A DNA stretch of 20,006 nt from IMG/VR virus record IMGVR_UViG_3300009149_000377, positions 1-20,006 of that record; one strand, 5' to 3'. This DNA is from a virus. The translations under genes and the position numbers were made by a program. Each line of letters starts with the position of its first letter. Within the stretch, counting starts at the first letter, position 1. The notes below the pieces were generated by a model that was given only the letters and a program-made list of their open reading frames with translations, was not told the origin of the DNA and did no database searches. Shown here piece after piece: positions 19,067-20,006 of this stretch.

Positions 19067-20006
19067 TTATTTACAGCTAATTGTGGAGATATTTCCCTCT
19101 TTATTTACTGTAATTATCTTGTTAGACCAATCCTTAGCCATCTCATTATGTGTTATCAAAAATAGCTTATCATATGAGTCAGCTACCTTATCAAATAGTG
19201 GTTTCATCAGTGGAATGTTAACCATTGCAATCTTATCCAAAACCTCATCAAATACAATGAAATTAGGCATTGGTAGTGTTGATACTACACCCAGTACGCA
19301 TCTAAGCGCAACCGCACTTACGGTCTTCTCTAAACCACTGGTAGATTTAAGTAACCCCTCTACACCATCTTTGATAATCATTAGGTTAACATCGTTCTTA
19401 TCATCTATACGCACTTCTACTTCAAAGTCGCATACACCCTCCAATAATCTATCCAATTCACTATTAATGATTGGAATTACTGACCTTAAGATAATCTTGG
19501 ATACGCCTTTCTTACCTACCATCTCGATATAGAGTTTATACATTCTCTCTACCTCGGCTTCTTTACCCATTTTAATAAGTAGACCCTTATTAACCTCAAT
19601 ACTGGTCTTATGTTTATCAACCTCACCCTTAGCTAATTCAATAACCTTAATAACGTTGTCCTTACTATTTCTTAAAACCTGTAGTTTAGATGTTAGAAGA
19701 TTAACTTCATTATCAATTTCTTTATTACGTTCAATAGCCTTACTATTTAGTTCGAACTCCTTCTTAGTATTCTTGATATCGCTAAGTTGGTTTCTTAAAG
19801 TGTCCATCCTAAGTTTGACCCTTTCAATCTCAATCTCGATACGTTGCTTCCTATCCAAATCAGCCTTTAGGGTTTTAAACCCAGAAACTTCTATCTCTAA
19901 GTTAGCTAATTCTGATTCTAATACTTTAATCACCGCAATATGTGCGGTGATTGTTACGTTAATTGCCGCAATCGTATCAGTATTATAATCAGAATTAGCT
20001 AACTTA
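19067..20006 (-). CDS. SbcC/Rad50/gp46-like recombination ATPase, 3' part only
   Basis: The C-terminal 313 codons of an SMC-like ATPase; the frame stays open to the right edge, so the N-terminus with Walker A lies outside. From the edge inward there is a coiled-coil arm (IEIEIERVKLRMDTLRNQLS, then NKEIDNEVNLLTSKLQV), the signature loop STSGLEKTVSAVALR, Walker B FIVFDEVLDKI and the H-loop LFLITHNEM. In phages this subunit works with an Mre11/gp47 nuclease on double-strand ends in repair, replication and host DNA degradation. A GTG at 19933 is not the true start because 24 more open codons precede it in the window. The edge-most 110 bases contain a large inverted repeat that could be an artefact. 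Confidence 0.88.
   Translation of the reverse strand, partial: KLANSDYNTDTIAAINVTITAHIAVIKVLESELANLEIEVSGFKTLKADLDRKQRIEIEIERVKLRMDTLRNQLSDIKNTKKEFELNSKAIERNKEIDNEVNLLTSKLQVLRNSKDNVIKVIELAKGEVDKHKTSIEVNKGLLIKMGKEAEVERMYKLYIEMVGKKGVSKIILRSVIPIINSELDRLLEGVCDFEVEVRIDDKNDVNLMIIKDGVEGLLKSTSGLEKTVSAVALRCVLGVVSTLPMPNFIVFDEVLDKIAMVNIPLMKPLFDKVADSYDKLFLITHNEMAKDWSNKIITVNKEGNISTISCK
19898..20006. repeat. 28-bp inverted repeat around a 10-bp hairpin at the right edge
   Basis: Bases 19898-19925 are the reverse complement of 19979-20006 with one mismatch; the arm runs exactly to the window end. Between them 19928-19937 pairs perfectly with 19943-19952 (10 bp, 5-base loop). Both arms fall inside an open coding frame. 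Confidence 0.85.

Noticed and set aside
1-20006. Bacterial chromosome or prophage-free genomic island (because of clpP, dnaJ, ssrA and rpoD-like genes)
   Set aside because: Gene density, overlaps, homing endonucleases, the endolysin and lack of any host metabolic or ribosomal gene favour a phage. No integrase or attachment site is visible.

Overview
The window looks like part of a large (jumbo-type) tailed-phage genome infecting a member of the Bacteroidota. Phage signs are: densely packed genes that mostly share the minus strand; repeated one- to four-base stop/start overlaps; many small proteins of unknown function; two free-standing homing-type endonucleases (GIY-YIG and HNH); a peptidoglycan amidase; a Rad50/SbcC/gp46-type ATPase; and large probable virion proteins. 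Bacteroidota signs are: promoters of the TTG-N20-TAnnTTTG type read directly from the sequence, a ClpP and a sigma factor whose sequence style matches that phylum, an Hc1/histone H1-like protein, and leaders without a clear Shine-Dalgarno site. TAA, TAG and TGA all act as stops, so the standard code applies.

Left part (1-6.9 kb): a possible structured RNA with its own host-type promoter, a small gene, a GIY-YIG endonuclease, a complete tmRNA gene (ssrA), then (in transcription order dnaJ, unknown, clpP, unknown) a protein quality-control cluster. A plus-strand gene diverges from dnaJ. Further small genes and a NUDIX hydrolase follow. Several of these genes carry host-type promoters.

Middle (6.9-9.2 kb): a small plus-strand membrane protein, a protein with an acidic middle and a cysteine-rich tail, a small membrane protein, the histone-like protein and unknown genes. 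Right part (9.1-18.1 kb): a zinc amidase with a peptidoglycan-binding domain, two large probable virion proteins, an HNH endonuclease wedged between two genes, an overlapping pair of membrane-anchored proteins that resembles a spanin pair, an amidase-like protein that has lost its catalytic residues, and a multi-pass membrane coiled-coil protein. Most transcription units here start with a different motif, TATTTATA, usually 16 bases before the ATG. The right end holds a complete RpoD-like sigma factor and the 3' part of an SbcC-like gene that runs off the edge.

The most striking reading is a phage-borne ribosome-rescue and proteolysis module (tmRNA + ClpP + DnaJ). The tmRNA encodes an unusually long tag of about 27 residues ending LALTA instead of the usual LAA. 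Second is a two-class promoter layout next to a phage sigma factor that could be the switch between them. No database search was possible; family calls rest on motifs visible in the sequence.
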